Positions 1-7,795 are shown, counted from the first letter of the stretch. The stretch: 34,371 nucleotides of DNA from Candidatus Avelusimicrobium gallinaceum (GCA_944324965.1 CALUYH010000014.1:1-34371), one strand, 5' to 3'. The notes: generated by a model from the letters alone, not told the origin. A program made the numbers and translations.

Positions 1-174
1 CAATTAAGCGGAGGTTCTGCAAATTTGTTTAAAATAAGGCTCTATTTATCCGCAAAATTGTAAGCAGGCACGCAAGCACACTTTTTGCTCTTGTTCTGTT
101 TGCTTACACGTTTAACGGATAAAATCATTGCCATAGGGGTAGTATAGAAAACTTTGCCTGCCGCCCGCAAGAAT
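1..174. other. Left-edge intergenic DNA
   Basis: No ORF or clear terminator is visible. It lies downstream of pilin-like gene 1, which is on the minus strand. I see nothing in it that I can name. Confidence 0.5.
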
Positions 175-672
175 TTATTTTAAAACCACATCCCGTCCGT
201 TTTCCGGCCCCCACATGCGGCAGAAAGATTTCCCCTTGTCATTATAAAACCGACACACGACTTGACCTGTCTTTAAATAAACAATGCCGTAAAGCGTTTC
301 CCGCGGCAAACGGTTGCACACGGCCAACGCATCCGTCCAACCGCCGTCTGCCCGAACCGGGCGGCAAATAAAATTTTTGGTTTGGAATCCGTTTACATAA
401 TAATTTACCCGTTCCCCCGGAAAATCCAAATCCAATTTATCAATGTCCATGGCATATTCGCCGTTGGCCAAATAATAGAGTTGTTCCGCCTGGGCAATGG
501 AGGACACTAACGTCAGCGCCTCGGACATACGGCTTTTTTCCACCGCCTTCTCGTACTGCGGCAAGGCAATTGCCGACAGGATACCAATAATTAACACCAC
601 CACTAACAGCTCTATTAGCGTAAATCCGGCATTTTTCCCCGCCGGGAGGGATTTTTGATAAATTATGTTCAT
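175..672 (-). CDS. Type IV pilin-like (prepilin/pseudopilin) protein 1
   Basis: Predicted secreted subunit of a type IV pilus or type II secretion-like filament, 165 aa from the ATG at 672. A TTG two codons upstream is open but less likely. The leader runs MNIIYQKSLPAGKNAG, then the prepilin peptidase site G/FTLIE and the hydrophobic helix ending in ALPQYEKAVEKSR. Glu5 of the mature protein, needed for assembly in this family, is present. The C-terminal part is a short globular domain with several cysteines. The leader and first helix are almost identical in DNA to the genes at 17.0 and 32.8 kb, while the rest is unrelated. No Shine-Dalgarno is seen, and the ATG sits in the loop of an inverted repeat. 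No pilus assembly gene is nearby, so it is an orphan subunit. The family is certain; its role as major or minor pilin is not. Confidence 0.9.
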   Translation of the reverse strand: MNIIYQKSLPAGKNAGFTLIELLVVVLIIGILSAIALPQYEKAVEKSRMSEALTLVSSIAQAEQLYYLANGEYAMDIDKLDLDFPGERVNYYVNGFQTKNFICRPVRADGGWTDALAVCNRLPRETLYGIVYLKTGQVVCRFYNDKGKSFCRMWGPENGRDVVLK

Positions 673-691
673 AGGCAAAATTTATCAAAAA
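652..691 (-). repeat. Inverted repeat with the pilin 1 start codon in its loop
   Basis: On the coding strand TTTTTGATAAATTTTG pairs with CATAATTTATCAAAAA, 15 of 16 positions, around the 8-base loop CCTATGAA that contains the ATG. It continues into a run of 12 A (687-698 on the plus strand). The same structure occurs at the other two pilin genes. Confidence 0.85.
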
Positions 692-982
692 AAAAAAACG
701 AGTCAAGGCCTTCCGGGCGGCGGCGCACTGCCCCGGGCAGCGTTTTGCCCTATACAAGGTTAACACAAGAGAAAACAACCCGTTGGGGATGTGCCAGCAA
801 AGGGCGAACCGCCCCTCCGTTTCCCTTGCCCGTTAGCACGATTAGTAGAGCCGCACTGTTTCTATGATGTCGCGCTATCCAAAAAGGAAACCGTTTCCGT
901 TTGTGTTGTGTCATGTCGTGGCTGTGGTCGTGGCTGTTGTTGTTGCCGTTTAACCGTCCCTTTAGAGCCGTCTACAAAAAGC

Positions 983-1057
983 CTTTCAAACGGAGAAGAA
1001 ATTTTATTGTTTGAGCGCGGGGAACCCGCGCGAGTTATAAAATTTCCCGTTTGAAAG
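983..1057. ncRNA. Long three-stem hairpin, copy 1 (putative structured RNA)
   Basis: The outer stem CTTTCAAACGG/CCGTTTGAAAG (11 bp) and middle stem GAAATTTTAT/ATAAAATTTC (10 bp) lead to an internal loop with facing GA/GA, then the apical stem GCGCGGG/CCCGCGC (7 bp) with a GAA loop. The outer and apical stems differ from the copies at 33713 and 34128, and relative to 33713 every difference keeps base pairing. Strand and transcription are unknown, so calling it an RNA is inference. Confidence 0.6.
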
Positions 1058-1094
1058 TGATTTTTATGGCTCCCTAGGGCGGCGCTCTTTTTCG

Positions 1095-1120
1095 CCCTTT
1101 TTCTGGCGTCAGAAAAAGGG
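1095..1120. repeat. Short perfect hairpin, copy 1
   Basis: CCCTTTTTCTG and CAGAAAAAGGG pair perfectly over 11 bp around GCGT. It is the same as 33823-33848 and is replaced by a different but equally perfect hairpin at 34236-34261. Confidence 0.7.
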
Positions 1121-1246
1121 TTATATAATTAGTGATTTTTATGGGCCCTGGGGCACCAAGCCGGTGCTCCCCCTTCCTTTACCCGTTTGGGGAGGTTTGC
1201 CGTCCAGGAAGTCGCTGGGGAAATCCGTTTCGAAAGTTGAAAACCA

Positions 1247-1280
1247 TATAAAAACCCCGCCGGGCGTGTGCCGGGCGGGG
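1247..1280 (-). terminator. Rho-independent terminator after def
   Basis: A GC-rich hairpin (CCCCGCC...GGGCGGGG) is followed on the minus strand by TTTTTAT. It lies 20 bp past the def stop codon. Confidence 0.85.
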
Positions 1281-1299
1281 TGCGATATTCCAAATAAAC

Positions 1300-1824
1300 T
1301 TAATCCCAATTCTTACGCAATTTTTTGATGGCTTTTTTGAGTTCCGGTTTCAAGGTTGGGTCCACCAAATCAATAAAGAGCTTGCCGTCCAAGTGGTCCA
1401 CCTCGTGCTGGAAGGCTTTGGCCAACAACCCGCGGGCGCGCTTGACTTGTTCCTGTCCGTTTTCGTCCAGGTATTTAATCGTCACGTCCGTGGCGCGTTT
1501 TACTTCCGCCCACAGCCCGGGCAAGGAAAGGCAGCCTTCTTCCTCCAGTTTCTCTCCGCGTTTGGAAAGAATGACCGGGTTGATAATCACGTAGCGTTTG
1601 AGCGGGGCGTTTTCTTCGTCCGACTCGGGGATTAGAATCACCGCCAAGCGGTAATCCAACCCGATCTGGTTGGCCGCCAACCCCACGCCGCGCACCGCCA
1701 GGCAGGTTTCTTCCATATCTTTAAGCAGTTTGGGCAACAGGGGTTCAATGGTTTTAAAATCAACCGGTTTTAATTTTTGGCGTAAAATGTTTTCGCCGTA
1801 TTTTGTAACACGCAGAATAGCCAT
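1300..1824 (-). CDS. def: Peptide deformylase
   Basis: Removes the formyl group from the N-terminal methionine of new proteins in the cytoplasm, using a metal ion. At 174 aa it is the usual length for the family. All three family motifs are present: GVGLAANQ at residues 46-53, EGCLS at 96-100 with the metal ligand Cys98, and HEVDH at 140-144 with the other two ligands (His140, His144) and the catalytic Glu141. The start is the ATG at 1824. No Shine-Dalgarno is seen, and a TATGAT hexamer ends 11 bp upstream, which predicts a leader of only a few bases. It is transcribed on its own and ends at a clear terminator. fmt and priA, often linked to def, are not here. Confidence 0.97.
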   Translation of the reverse strand: MAILRVTKYGENILRQKLKPVDFKTIEPLLPKLLKDMEETCLAVRGVGLAANQIGLDYRLAVILIPESDEENAPLKRYVIINPVILSKRGEKLEEEGCLSLPGLWAEVKRATDVTIKYLDENGQEQVKRARGLLAKAFQHEVDHLDGKLFIDLVDPTLKPELKKAIKKLRKNWD

Positions 1825-1849
1825 ATTTCTATTTTATCATATTGGGAAT

Positions 1850-3877
1850 TTACCGCGTAAACCGGTACGAAACTTCCCGTCCTTCCCACAAAATGCGCAG
1901 CGTAACGGGATGCTTCAGTTCGTGGTCTTTCACGGCCCCCCACGTCATTACGGCGCGCTCAATCTGCGGGTTGGCGCCGTAGCGGCCGGAAACGCCCATC
2001 ACCACTTCGTCCGCGTCGGCCACGGCCGCCGCTTGGGCGATGGCATAGTAGGCGTCGTTGGAGTGCACCAGCACCGGCGTGACGGGCAAGCCGTATTTTT
2101 CCGCCAGGAAAATCACCGCCGTGAACACTTCCTGCTCATCCACCGCCGCGGAGCGCATATCCTGGCGATACAGTACGTTTTCCACCGGTTTGCAGTACAG
2201 CACAATCACGTCCGTATCGTCCGCATTGACGTTGCTTAACACTTCTTCCAAATGGTACAGGTTTTCCGGGTCCTTTACTGCCACCAGCACCCGGTGCGGG
2301 CGGTCCAACTCGGCAAAGGCTTCTTTTAAATCGTCCACCGTTTCGGCGTTGATGCGTTCGCGGTAGCCTTCTTCAAACATGGTGTTGGCCCGCTTGGCGT
2401 TTAACCGCTCGGAAAGCGAAAACACCGCGAACAAAAACGCCGTAAAACCCAGCCCGGCCACGGTGGCTACCTGTTTGGTCGTCAGGTTCACCAGCGCCAC
2501 CGCCAGCAGCGCGCCGCACAATAAAATCAGCCCCACGGGGATATAATAGTTTTCGTACTTGATGTTCAGCGGGAACATAAAGTCGCGCTTTTGGGCGGCT
2601 TTCTTCCAGCGCAGGCGGATAATGGCCGACACTTCAAATACAAAGCACCACATCACCCCGAAAGCGTACGCCTCGCCCAGCAGGTACACATTGCCGCGGG
2701 AAAATAAAATCACCACCAGCTGCACGGCCGCAATCAAATGGATAATATGGTAAGAGGTGCCGTAGCGGCGGTGAATTTTGCGGAACCAATCCGTTAAAAT
2801 GCCGTCTTCGGCAATGCGGTTCATCAGCGCGTTGGAGCCGATGAGCGACGTGTTCACCGCGCCCGAAAGCATCGCCACGCCGCATACCACAATCATCGCC
2901 TGCATCAGCAGTTTTAAAATGTTGGGGCCGGCCAAGCTCATCGCCAAGCCGGAAAGGAGGTTGTCGTTGTATTTGGTAGCAATCAAATCGGGCGGGATGA
3001 TGACCGCGGACAAAAACGTCAGCCCGCCGGTAAACAACAACGCAAAACCGAAAATCAGCCACGCGGCTTTTTTGAGGTTGATGGCCTTGGGGTATTCAAT
3101 TTCCCGGTACACCTGCGAGAGCGTTTCAATGCCCGAAAGCGCCAGCACGCTGTGCCCGAATGCCATCAGCATACCCACCAGGCCGATGGTTTGCAGCCAA
3201 TCAATATGCCCCGCCCAGCCCAGGGCTTCGGGCGCAAAATTCAGGTGCGTCGGCGGCAAATGCGCCCCTTTTAAAGCGATGGTAATAAAGGACCAAATGG
3301 CCAATAGAAAGCACACCGCCAACGAAAACGCGATAATTTTGGCGCTTTTGGAGCTGGATTCTTCAATCCCTTTTACGTTCTGGCGCCAAAAGTACAGCGT
3401 CACCAACATCCCGAACGCCACGGACACCACGCTCACCGGCAGTTCAAAGCCCAGGTGGGCCAGTTCCAAAAACGAATTAATCAGCCCGCACAAATAGTGC
3501 CCGGCCGTCACGGCGCTGATGGGGCCGGTTAAAATAAAATCAAAAATAAGCGCCGACGCCGCCAATTTGGCTGCCGTATCGCCCAGCCCTTCGCGCACAA
3601 TTTTATACGCGCCCCCGCGCACAAACAGCGCGCAGGCTTCCAGCTCCAGCATCAGCAGCAGGCCGGAAAACAACATCACCGCCAAAATGTACCACGGGAA
3701 CGCCGGCCCGAAGGCCCGCATGGCAATACCGCCCGCGTAGAAGGCACTGGAACCGAAATCGCACAGCACCACGGCGGCGGCTTTCCAAAAGGGAATGAAG
3801 GTGAGCATAGCGGTCGTGAGTACGACCACTTTTTTAACGCGGGACGACCCGGCAGACGGTTCGGAAACGTTTTTCAT
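1850..3877 (-). CDS. APC-superfamily permease with C-terminal UspA-like domain
   Basis: A 675-aa integral membrane protein, probably an amino-acid or related cation-coupled transporter. About 12 hydrophobic segments fill residues 20-490, followed by a soluble tail. The tail begins with the UspA-like strand HRVLVAVKDPENL near 530 and carries a late glycine-rich stretch (EVVMGVSGRYG) resembling the nucleotide-binding end of Usp proteins. The substrate cannot be read from sequence. The gene lies 8 bp after a PtsN-like EIIA gene on the same strand, so the two are probably co-transcribed. Both a cytosolic EIIA and a Usp-like tail suggest that transport is tuned by energy or stress state, which is inference. 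Confidence 0.85.
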   Translation of the reverse strand: MKNVSEPSAGSSRVKKVVVLTTAMLTFIPFWKAAAVVLCDFGSSAFYAGGIAMRAFGPAFPWYILAVMLFSGLLLMLELEACALFVRGGAYKIVREGLGDTAAKLAASALIFDFILTGPISAVTAGHYLCGLINSFLELAHLGFELPVSVVSVAFGMLVTLYFWRQNVKGIEESSSKSAKIIAFSLAVCFLLAIWSFITIALKGAHLPPTHLNFAPEALGWAGHIDWLQTIGLVGMLMAFGHSVLALSGIETLSQVYREIEYPKAINLKKAAWLIFGFALLFTGGLTFLSAVIIPPDLIATKYNDNLLSGLAMSLAGPNILKLLMQAMIVVCGVAMLSGAVNTSLIGSNALMNRIAEDGILTDWFRKIHRRYGTSYHIIHLIAAVQLVVILFSRGNVYLLGEAYAFGVMWCFVFEVSAIIRLRWKKAAQKRDFMFPLNIKYENYYIPVGLILLCGALLAVALVNLTTKQVATVAGLGFTAFLFAVFSLSERLNAKRANTMFEEGYRERINAETVDDLKEAFAELDRPHRVLVAVKDPENLYHLEEVLSNVNADDTDVIVLYCKPVENVLYRQDMRSAAVDEQEVFTAVIFLAEKYGLPVTPVLVHSNDAYYAIAQAAAVADADEVVMGVSGRYGANPQIERAVMTWGAVKDHELKHPVTLRILWEGREVSYRFTR

Positions 3878-3885
3878 GTAACCAG

Positions 3886-4356
3886 CTAACGCGCCAAACG
3901 CGCGGCGATTTCCTGGGCGTCTTTCAAGGAAACCAATTCTTCTATAAATTCGGGTTTAAACGTTTCGGCCAGCGCGGAAAGGATTTGCAAATGCTGTTGG
4001 AAAAAAGTCGGTTTTGCAGGCGACAGGAACAAGAACATCACCCGGATGGGCAGTTCGTTTTCCCCCGCCACCAGCGGGCGGCGCAGCACGGCCACGGCCG
4101 CGGCAAAATCCGTCAGTTCTTCCAAACGTGCATGCGGAATGGCAAGGCCCGTATCCAGGGTGGTGCTGATGCCTTCTTCGCGCTTTAACACCTGGGAGGC
4201 CACATAAGCGGGGTCCAGCTGCGGGTAATCCCGGCAAACGGCCCGGACCAACGCTTCAATCAACTCTTTTTTGCCCGGGTATTCATCCGCCACCAACACA
4301 CGCGACGGCGTAATCAACCGCCCCAGGCTTACTTTGGTTTGTTCTTTTTGTACCAT
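3886..4356 (-). CDS. PTS EIIA domain protein, PtsN/fructose type
   Basis: A 156-aa stand-alone EIIA domain of the fructose/nitrogen-PTS class. The motif GLAIPHAR places the phosphorylated histidine at His75, and the order of conserved blocks (start near SLGRLITPSRV, TTLDTGLAIPHA, MFLFLSPA, LQILSALAE) matches the family over its full length. No sugar EIIB or EIIC is linked, so a regulatory role like PtsN is more likely than sugar uptake. Its partner is probably the permease 8 bp downstream. The ATG at 4356 lies only 15 bp from the divergent start at 4372 and has no Shine-Dalgarno. Confidence 0.88.
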   Translation of the reverse strand: MVQKEQTKVSLGRLITPSRVLVADEYPGKKELIEALVRAVCRDYPQLDPAYVASQVLKREEGISTTLDTGLAIPHARLEELTDFAAAVAVLRRPLVAGENELPIRVMFLFLSPAKPTFFQQHLQILSALAETFKPEFIEELVSLKDAQEIAARLAR

Positions 4357-4371
4357 ACTCTATAATTTTTT

Positions 4372-5940
4372 ATGGTAGCAAATAACCCGCAGCCCTGGCA
4401 AGCCGCCTGCACCTTTTATTCCCCGCCCAAAAAAGCTAAAATATCTATAATGACAGACAACGAAATACAAGCCTTATTTGATACGCTTTCCGCCGGCCGC
4501 ACGCCCGGCAAACAAGATTTTAACGCTTCCAAAATGTTTTCCCTGCTGGAGGACCCGTTCAGCATCTGGTGTTCCTTCCACGCCCCCAAAGAAGCCGCCG
4601 TGCCCGAGCCCAACCGTTACGAAAATTTAAAAATCCGCACCGACCGCAACACCCGCGACCAATGGATTAAAAACGAATTTCCCGGCGTGGTGTTTGTATC
4701 GGGCGAGAACGAAACCGAACGCTTTAAAAACACGTTGTCCGCCATGGCCAAAGGCGAAAGCGCCATTGCCAACGGACTGTTGTGGAACCTGCCCGAAAGC
4801 ACCTACGGGAGCGTAAACCTGCTGGTCCGCTCGGACGCGGCCCCCAGCGTGTTTGGGGCTTTCCATTATCATATTTACCAATTCAAGCGCGCCCACGATT
4901 TAAAAGAACACTACGCCCTGCAGGTCAGCCTGCTCAACCATATGCTGGGCAAAACCCAGCAGTACACGCCGGCCGATACCCGCGTGTTTTTAAAGGACCG
5001 CACCCTGGACGTGCCCTACCGGGACCACCAGGAACGGCTGGAGCGGGAGCTGGCCTTTTGGCGCGCCATTCGCGACGGGCTGGCCAAGCCCGAGGCGCAC
5101 AAACCGCCCAAGGCAGCCTCGTCCCCGTGGCGCATTTACGCCAATAAAGTAGTGGCCGAAAGCAAAGACTTGCTGATGCTGCCCGGCCTAAATACCGAAA
5201 TGCGCCAGTGCCTGAAAATAAACGGGATGTTCACCACCGACGACGTAGCCCACGCCGGCCTGGAAAAACTGCGCGGCATTTTGGAAGAACCCCACGCCAC
5301 CGATTCCTATTATAATGCGCTGGCCTATTTGCACAACAAACCCGTCCTGCGCGAAGCGGGGCACTTTCCGCCGCCCGTAAAAAAATACAATTTGTATTTT
5401 GATTTTGAAGCCACCGAAACCTTCACCAAGGACAATGTTTCCTTTGTCTACCTGATCGGTATTTGGGACAAAGAACAGGACAAATACGTCAGCTTTGTGG
5501 CCAAAACGCCGGAAGAAGAAATCAAAATTTTTGAACAATTCTACGATTACGTAAAAGATTTTTCCGACACGGCCCTGTACCATTGGACGGAGTACGAGGT
5601 GAAAAAAATGAAAAACCTCGCCGCCAAAAACCCGCAGGACGCCGCCAAATTAAACGCCTTGTGCGCCATTTGTTACGATTTAAAAATAGCCGTCAACAAG
5701 CAGTTTTATCTGCCGGCGCCGAGCTTCTCGCTCAAGGCGGCCGCGCCCGCGTTCGGGTTCCACTGGCGGCAGGACGATTGCGGCGCCATGGACAGCATGG
5801 TCTACTTTACCAACTGGCTGAAAACCGGCAACAGCGACCTTTTGGCCAAGGTGCTGATGTACAACGAAGACGATTGCAAAGCCATGCTGGACCTGGAAAA
5901 CAAACTCAAAGCCGCCGAAGTGCTGGAGTTTAAAAAATGA
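4372..5940 (+). CDS. TM0106-type RecB-like / RNase H-like nuclease family protein
   Basis: A 522-aa protein that I assign to the TM0106-like putative nucleases. Residues about 30-240 resemble the RecB-type nuclease fold, 265-305 look like a helix-hairpin-helix (LPGLNTEMRQCLKINGMF), and 338-520 are an RNase H-like exonuclease domain with LYFDFEATE (Asp344, Glu346) and YNEDDC (Asp500, Asp501). In the RecB-like part the usual D-x-K is replaced by QFK (YHIYQFKRA), so that half may be inactive while the C-terminal half looks intact. Two starts are possible: the ATG at 4372, directly after TATAAT (4361-4366), or the ATG at 4450 (MTDNEIQ), where the family-like sequence seems to begin. The downstream phosphatase overlaps it by 4 bp. 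The cellular role is unknown. Confidence 0.8.
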   Translation: MVANNPQPWQAACTFYSPPKKAKISIMTDNEIQALFDTLSAGRTPGKQDFNASKMFSLLEDPFSIWCSFHAPKEAAVPEPNRYENLKIRTDRNTRDQWIKNEFPGVVFVSGENETERFKNTLSAMAKGESAIANGLLWNLPESTYGSVNLLVRSDAAPSVFGAFHYHIYQFKRAHDLKEHYALQVSLLNHMLGKTQQYTPADTRVFLKDRTLDVPYRDHQERLERELAFWRAIRDGLAKPEAHKPPKAASSPWRIYANKVVAESKDLLMLPGLNTEMRQCLKINGMFTTDDVAHAGLEKLRGILEEPHATDSYYNALAYLHNKPVLREAGHFPPPVKKYNLYFDFEATETFTKDNVSFVYLIGIWDKEQDKYVSFVAKTPEEEIKIFEQFYDYVKDFSDTALYHWTEYEVKKMKNLAAKNPQDAAKLNALCAICYDLKIAVNKQFYLPAPSFSLKAAAPAFGFHWRQDDCGAMDSMVYFTNWLKTGNSDLLAKVLMYNEDDCKAMLDLENKLKAAEVLEFKK

Positions 5941-6734
5941 AACAGGAATTTGACGTTCTGCAACAATGTCTGCAAGCGGCCGTGCGCATTGTGCGCCGCC
6001 ACTTTGGCAAAGTGGGCTACGAGCTGAAAGGCAAGGCCAACCTGGTCACCAAGGCCGACGTAGCCAGCCAAAAAGCCATTTTATCCCTCATCCGCAAGCA
6101 CTTTCCGACCCACGACTACCTGGCCGAAGAAAACGGCACCAAACAGACGGGCTCGGACTATACCTGGGTGATTGACCCCATAGACGGCACCACCAATTTT
6201 GCCCATACGTTTCCGCAATGTTCCGTTTCCATTGCGCTGTTTTACAAAAACCAGCCGGTGCTGGGCGGCGTAGCCAACCCGATCACCGGGGAAACGTTCC
6301 TCGCGCAAAAAGGCAAAGGGGCCACCTTAAACGGCAAAAAAATCCACGTATCCAAAACCCCCCGCCTGGAAAAATCCCTTTTAATCACCGGTTTCCCGTA
6401 TGACCGCTTTACGCGTATGCCCCAGTTGCTCAACCGCTTTGGCGCATTTTTAAACGCCTGCCACGATGTGCGCCGCTTGGGTTCGGCCGCGCTGGACCTG
6501 TGCTGGCTGGCCGCCGGCCGCGCGGACGGCTATTGGGAAGACGCCCTCAACCCGTGGGACGTGAGCGCCGGCATACTGATTTTGCAGGAAGCCGGCGGCA
6601 AAGTGACGGACTTTGACGGCAAAAAATACAAAAATATCGCCGCCTACGGCCGCACGCTGCTGGCCACCAACGGCAAAATACACGGCCAAATGCTAAAGGT
6701 GCTGCGCCAAACGGCCGCCCCGCAAACCCGCTGA
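5937..6734 (+). CDS. Inositol monophosphatase family protein (SuhB-like)
   Basis: A 265-aa magnesium-dependent, lithium-sensitive type phosphatase acting on myo-inositol 1-phosphate or a similar sugar phosphate. Metal-binding motifs are complete: AEEN (Glu64/Glu65), WVIDPIDGTTNF (Asp80, Asp83) and NPWDVSAG (Asp208). It overlaps the previous gene by 4 bp (ATGA), so the two are translationally coupled. The exact substrate is uncertain; relatives include SuhB, CysQ and fructose-1,6-bisphosphatase IV. Confidence 0.92.
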   Translation: MKQEFDVLQQCLQAAVRIVRRHFGKVGYELKGKANLVTKADVASQKAILSLIRKHFPTHDYLAEENGTKQTGSDYTWVIDPIDGTTNFAHTFPQCSVSIALFYKNQPVLGGVANPITGETFLAQKGKGATLNGKKIHVSKTPRLEKSLLITGFPYDRFTRMPQLLNRFGAFLNACHDVRRLGSAALDLCWLAAGRADGYWEDALNPWDVSAGILILQEAGGKVTDFDGKKYKNIAAYGRTLLATNGKIHGQMLKVLRQTAAPQTR

Positions 6735-6748
6735 AAGCAAACGCGGTT

Positions 6749-6777
6749 TTGGGGATTGCACGGCAGTGTGATATAAT
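6749..6777 (+). promoter_or_regulatory. Promoter of the ACT-domain gene
   Basis: TATAAT at 6772-6777 with a weak -35 (TTGGGG, 6749-6754) 17 bp upstream. It lies between the phosphatase stop and the ATG at 6811, giving a leader of about 27 bases with AAGGGG as ribosome site. Confidence 0.6.
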
Positions 6778-6810
6778 TTTTAGTAGGAACTTGGTTGTAA
6801 AGGGGTTTGA

Positions 6811-7221
6811 ATGGCTATCAGTGTAGTAAAACAGTACAGCGTGTTCCTGATTAACGAACCGGGAGCGCTGAAGAACTTTGCCGATCTGTTCGTGCGCGAG
6901 AATGTGGATATTATCGCCATCTCGCAGGACGTACGCTACGACGCCGCCGTGGTGCGCTTAGCCGTTAAATACGACGAAGAAATCAGCCACGCGCTTACCA
7001 AAGCCGGCTTTACCAGCGTAAAAACGGACGCCATCTGCCTGGATGCGCCCAACCGCATCGGCCTGGTGCGCGATATCGGCTCCGTCCTTTCGGGCCACGG
7101 CATCAACATTACCACCATTTACGGCACCGCCGGCGCAGGCCCGAGCACCCGCTGGATTATCGTAGTAAACGATATCACCAAAGCGCTAAACGCGCTGGAA
7201 TCTTCGGGACTTTTTGATTAA
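6811..7221 (+). CDS. Tandem ACT-domain protein
   Basis: A small 136-aa cytoplasmic protein made of two ACT modules (about residues 5-68 and 72-134) and nothing else. The first opens with YSVFLINEPGALKNFADLF and the second with NRIGLVRDIGSVL; both have the glycine-containing turn where ACT domains bind amino acids. Such proteins sense amino acids or regulate enzymes of amino-acid metabolism, but no target enzyme is encoded nearby. It has its own promoter and terminator, so it is a single-gene unit. Confidence 0.88.
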   Translation: MAISVVKQYSVFLINEPGALKNFADLFVRENVDIIAISQDVRYDAAVVRLAVKYDEEISHALTKAGFTSVKTDAICLDAPNRIGLVRDIGSVLSGHGINITTIYGTAGAGPSTRWIIVVNDITKALNALESSGLFD

Positions 7222-7246
7222 ACCTTCCTCCGGGAAGGTTTTTTAA
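7221..7246 (+). terminator. Terminator of the ACT-domain gene
   Basis: AACCTTCC/GGAAGGTT hairpin followed by TTTT, directly after the stop codon. Confidence 0.9.
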
Positions 7247-7254
7247 TGCTCACA

Positions 7255-7281
7255 AAAAACGCCCGGCCGACGGGCCGGGCG
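7255..7281 (-). terminator. Terminator of the minus-strand operon ending at 7304
   Basis: CGCCCGGCC pairs with GGGCCGGGCG and is followed by a T-run on the minus strand. Confidence 0.88.
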
Positions 7282-7303
7282 ATTGTAAGTATTTGCTCCA
7301 AAG

Positions 7304-7795
7304 TTATTGGATTTGTTTTTCCGCTTCCTTAATTTGCTTTTTCCATTCTTTTTGGGCGGCTTTGTGCTTGCGCTGCGCCTCGCCGGACAGCAGTTCTTCC
7401 ACGCGGCGGGCCTTTAAGGCGTCCAAATCCTTTTCGCTTTCCCGGATTTTCTGTTCCCAGTTATCCAAATTGGCACGTTCGGCGGCAATGCGTTCCTTTA
7501 CGTAAGCAAAGTTGGCGTCCACGCTTTCGGACACGACCTGCGCCAGCTGGGCTTTGATGGCCGGTTTTTCCTCGTCGGAGGCTTTGCGGTATTGCTTGAC
7601 CAGCTTTTTAACCAGTTTGCGCCGGGCTTCAAACGCTTTTTTCTGTTCGGCCCGCGTGAGTTTTTTGGCCGGCTGCGCTTGCATCACGGCCGCCGGTTTT
7701 TGGGCGGTTTGTTCCGCCGGGGCTGCCGCTTCGGCTGCCCACACACTGCTGCTTACTACCCCGCACACCAGTAACGGCAAAATAAGTTTTTTCAT
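7304..7795 (-). CDS. Secreted coiled-coil protein of unknown function
   Basis: A 163-aa protein with a Sec signal peptide (MKKLILPLLVCGVVSSSVWA, likely cut after AWA/AEA near residue 20), an Ala/Pro-rich spacer to about 45, and a long charged helix rich in Lys, Ala and Glu from 50 to the end. I do not recognise a family. The shape resembles periplasmic chaperones such as OmpH/Skp only in general terms. AAGGAG precedes the start at good spacing. It is the last gene of the rlmN-lipoprotein-comB/queC-SMR cluster. Confidence 0.75.
   Translation of the reverse strand: MKKLILPLLVCGVVSSSVWAAEAAAPAEQTAQKPAAVMQAQPAKKLTRAEQKKAFEARRKLVKKLVKQYRKASDEEKPAIKAQLAQVVSESVDANFAYVKERIAAERANLDNWEQKIRESEKDLDALKARRVEELLSGEAQRKHKAAQKEWKKQIKEAEKQIQ

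Larger units (their letters stand above)
699..1130. repeat. Structured intergenic repeat unit, copy 1
   Basis: This fills most of the 620-bp gap between pilin 1 and def and holds no credible gene. It matches, with divergence, the units at 17.6 kb and 33.4-34.3 kb. Shared blocks are the 'cccgttagcacgattag' stretch near 830, the 'gtcgcgctat' block near 870, a GTTGTTGCCGTT-rich stretch near 935, the long hairpin at 983-1057 and the hairpin at 1095-1120. A fragment of the 3' part ('agtgatttttatgg') recurs near 1131, so there is a partial duplication up to about 1200. The unit lies 5' of the pilin gene in transcriptional orientation, so it could be a long leader, a regulatory RNA or a recombination substrate. 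Confidence 0.8.

Noticed and set aside
791..1054. 87-codon ORF in repeat copy 1
   Set aside because: It lies across the hairpin region and has no counterpart in the same frame in copies 3a or 3b.
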